Assembly: GCA_013399305.1 (NCBI GenBank)
Contig: VXAI01000159.1
Coordinates: 434,001-498,000, forward strand
Length of the DNA: 64,000 bases
Origin: Rostratula benghalensis
Lineage: Eukaryota > Chordata > Aves > Charadriiformes > Rostratulidae
Reading direction: 5' to 3'
Positions 62,797 to 64,000 of the stretch are shown here, piece by piece. A model generated the notes under the pieces. The model worked only from the letters and a program-made list of their open reading frames with translations, had not been told where the DNA came from and searched no databases. Every line of letters begins with the position of its first letter. The stretch's first letter is position 1. The translations under genes were made by a program, and so were the position numbers.

Positions 62797-64000
62797 GACT
62801 ACTGAGGCCTAACAACAGTCAATATTGAGCAACAGGAACCTATACCTATTTTTAACAGATAAACAAGGATTTTCCACTTAAGAAACAAACCATATTCAGA
62901 GATCTTACCAATATTACTCACACAATTAATTATGGCATTGGGGATAAAGCAGGTGTGGTAGATCACTCATTAGGTTAGCCTTGTCTTACAGAAGAGAAAA
63001 AGATTATTTTCCCCCTGGTTGTGAAGCTGAGAACAGAGACACTTGCAAATCTCAAAATACCCTTTAATGAAACACAGAACTATTTCTTGGCAGACACAGA
63101 GTGACACACACACAGGGGTTCCCCCCTCCCTATCTATCTATTATTGCTTCCCTGTCTCCATAGGTGAGAACTGCCTTCCCCAGGAAGCAGCCAATACACT
63201 GTTATTTCCTGGCAGGGGGCAGACTAATGAATCAGAGTAGGAGCACAGCTCCCATTTAAATGCAAGATTGGATGGAATGCCTTCCCCAGATGACTGGAAA
63301 TGCAGTGATTTTGTTTAGGAGGCTAACAGAACTTACTCTATAGCAACTTTAAAAATTCTATTACTTTTAATGCATGCAAAATCATCTTACATTTGGACTG
63401 TGTTAGAGAAAGGCCTATCAGTATAACACCACCAAGGCCCTAGTGTCAGGAAAATGAGTCTGTTTTGTAAAATCAATCAATAAATTTTATAAATAAGTAA
63501 AATAAGTACCCTTTTGCCTCCCTGCCGTGCATTTATATCTGAGGTTTGTGCCAGACAAAGGAACTACTGAATTACATTCAGGTATGTTTCCTTACTGCCA
63601 AGTTTCCTGCATCTGAAAGACAGCTGCCTCCTGGTCCTTCCCTAACACAAAGGTTTATATGCCACCATTAAAACTACATTCATTGTGACATGCTTCTCCC
63701 TTCGGATGTTTAGAAAGCAAGAGTACATGAGTAAATTTATCTCTGTTCAAGACACAGGTCAAGCATGCAAGTACTGAGTTATCTAATGCTCACAGCTCCT
63801 CACCACAGTAGGCACAGTTACCTTTCACTTGCCCATTAATTTCCTGCTATGATTTTTACTTCCAGTATTTATCAGTCATAAAACTTTGGACTGTATACCT
63901 CACTTTTAATCAGAGTTCACAATGAAATGTAATCACAGCTGTACATCAGATTTAGTGCAGTCTGCTTGCATAGGGCTGCAAGAAAATTCACACGATGTTT

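Larger units (their letters stand above)
50183..64000. other. Unique AT-rich non-coding DNA
   Basis: No host gene is recognised. The longest frame (51871-52401, plus, 176 codons) runs through an oligo-T/G tract and has no known domain. The block contains a TG/TA/CA-rich inverted tract at about 50620-50700, MIR-like relics at 51585-51675 and 55221-55253, G/T-rich tracts at 52263-52331 and 57297-57411, a (TTTG)4 run at about 60867-60882 and an A18 run at 62779-62796. The right end (63300-64000) shows nothing recognisable. Confidence 0.5.

Overview
The window looks like a piece of a bird nuclear genome. It is AT-rich, has no operons or dense genes, and its recognisable repeats are CR1 non-LTR retrotransposon fragments, a retroviral LTR family that I know from bird genomes, a few worn MIR-like SINE relics, simple repeats and one minisatellite. 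CR1 also occurs in turtles and crocodilians. The choice of bird rests on the low repeat content, the young-type CR1 tail made of ATTCTGTG units, and the LTR family. The species cannot be told.

I find no host protein-coding gene or exon that I can support, and no tRNA, rRNA or other RNA gene. The longest open frames (about 140-176 codons) are about what chance gives in 64 kb read in six frames, unless they lie in a repeat. The window is best read as intronic or intergenic DNA.

Layout. 1-7650: unique sequence with a more GC-rich, complex block at about 2200-3640 that could be conserved non-coding DNA. 7650-8065: a very old CR1 copy on the minus strand. 11267-11665: a minus-strand CR1 that joins the start of the reverse-transcriptase region directly to the 3' tail. 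17330-17645: a GC-richer unique block, followed by the best CR1 copy (17650-18322, plus strand, with tail). 25274-25451: twelve near-perfect copies of a 15-bp unit. 32439-32905: two oppositely oriented pieces of one LTR family, head to head, as if one LTR had been split by an inversion. 33131-33492: a CR1 piece without its 3' tail. 43300-43790: a minus-strand open stretch with a faint dUTPase-like look. 49622-50182: a solo LTR on the minus strand. 50183-64000: unique DNA with MIR-like relics and G/T-rich tracts.

Nothing here amounts to a new biological system. The items most worth checking are the split-inverted LTR, the internally deleted CR1, the minisatellite with its phased CACATGTG sites, and the possible dUTPase fossil.
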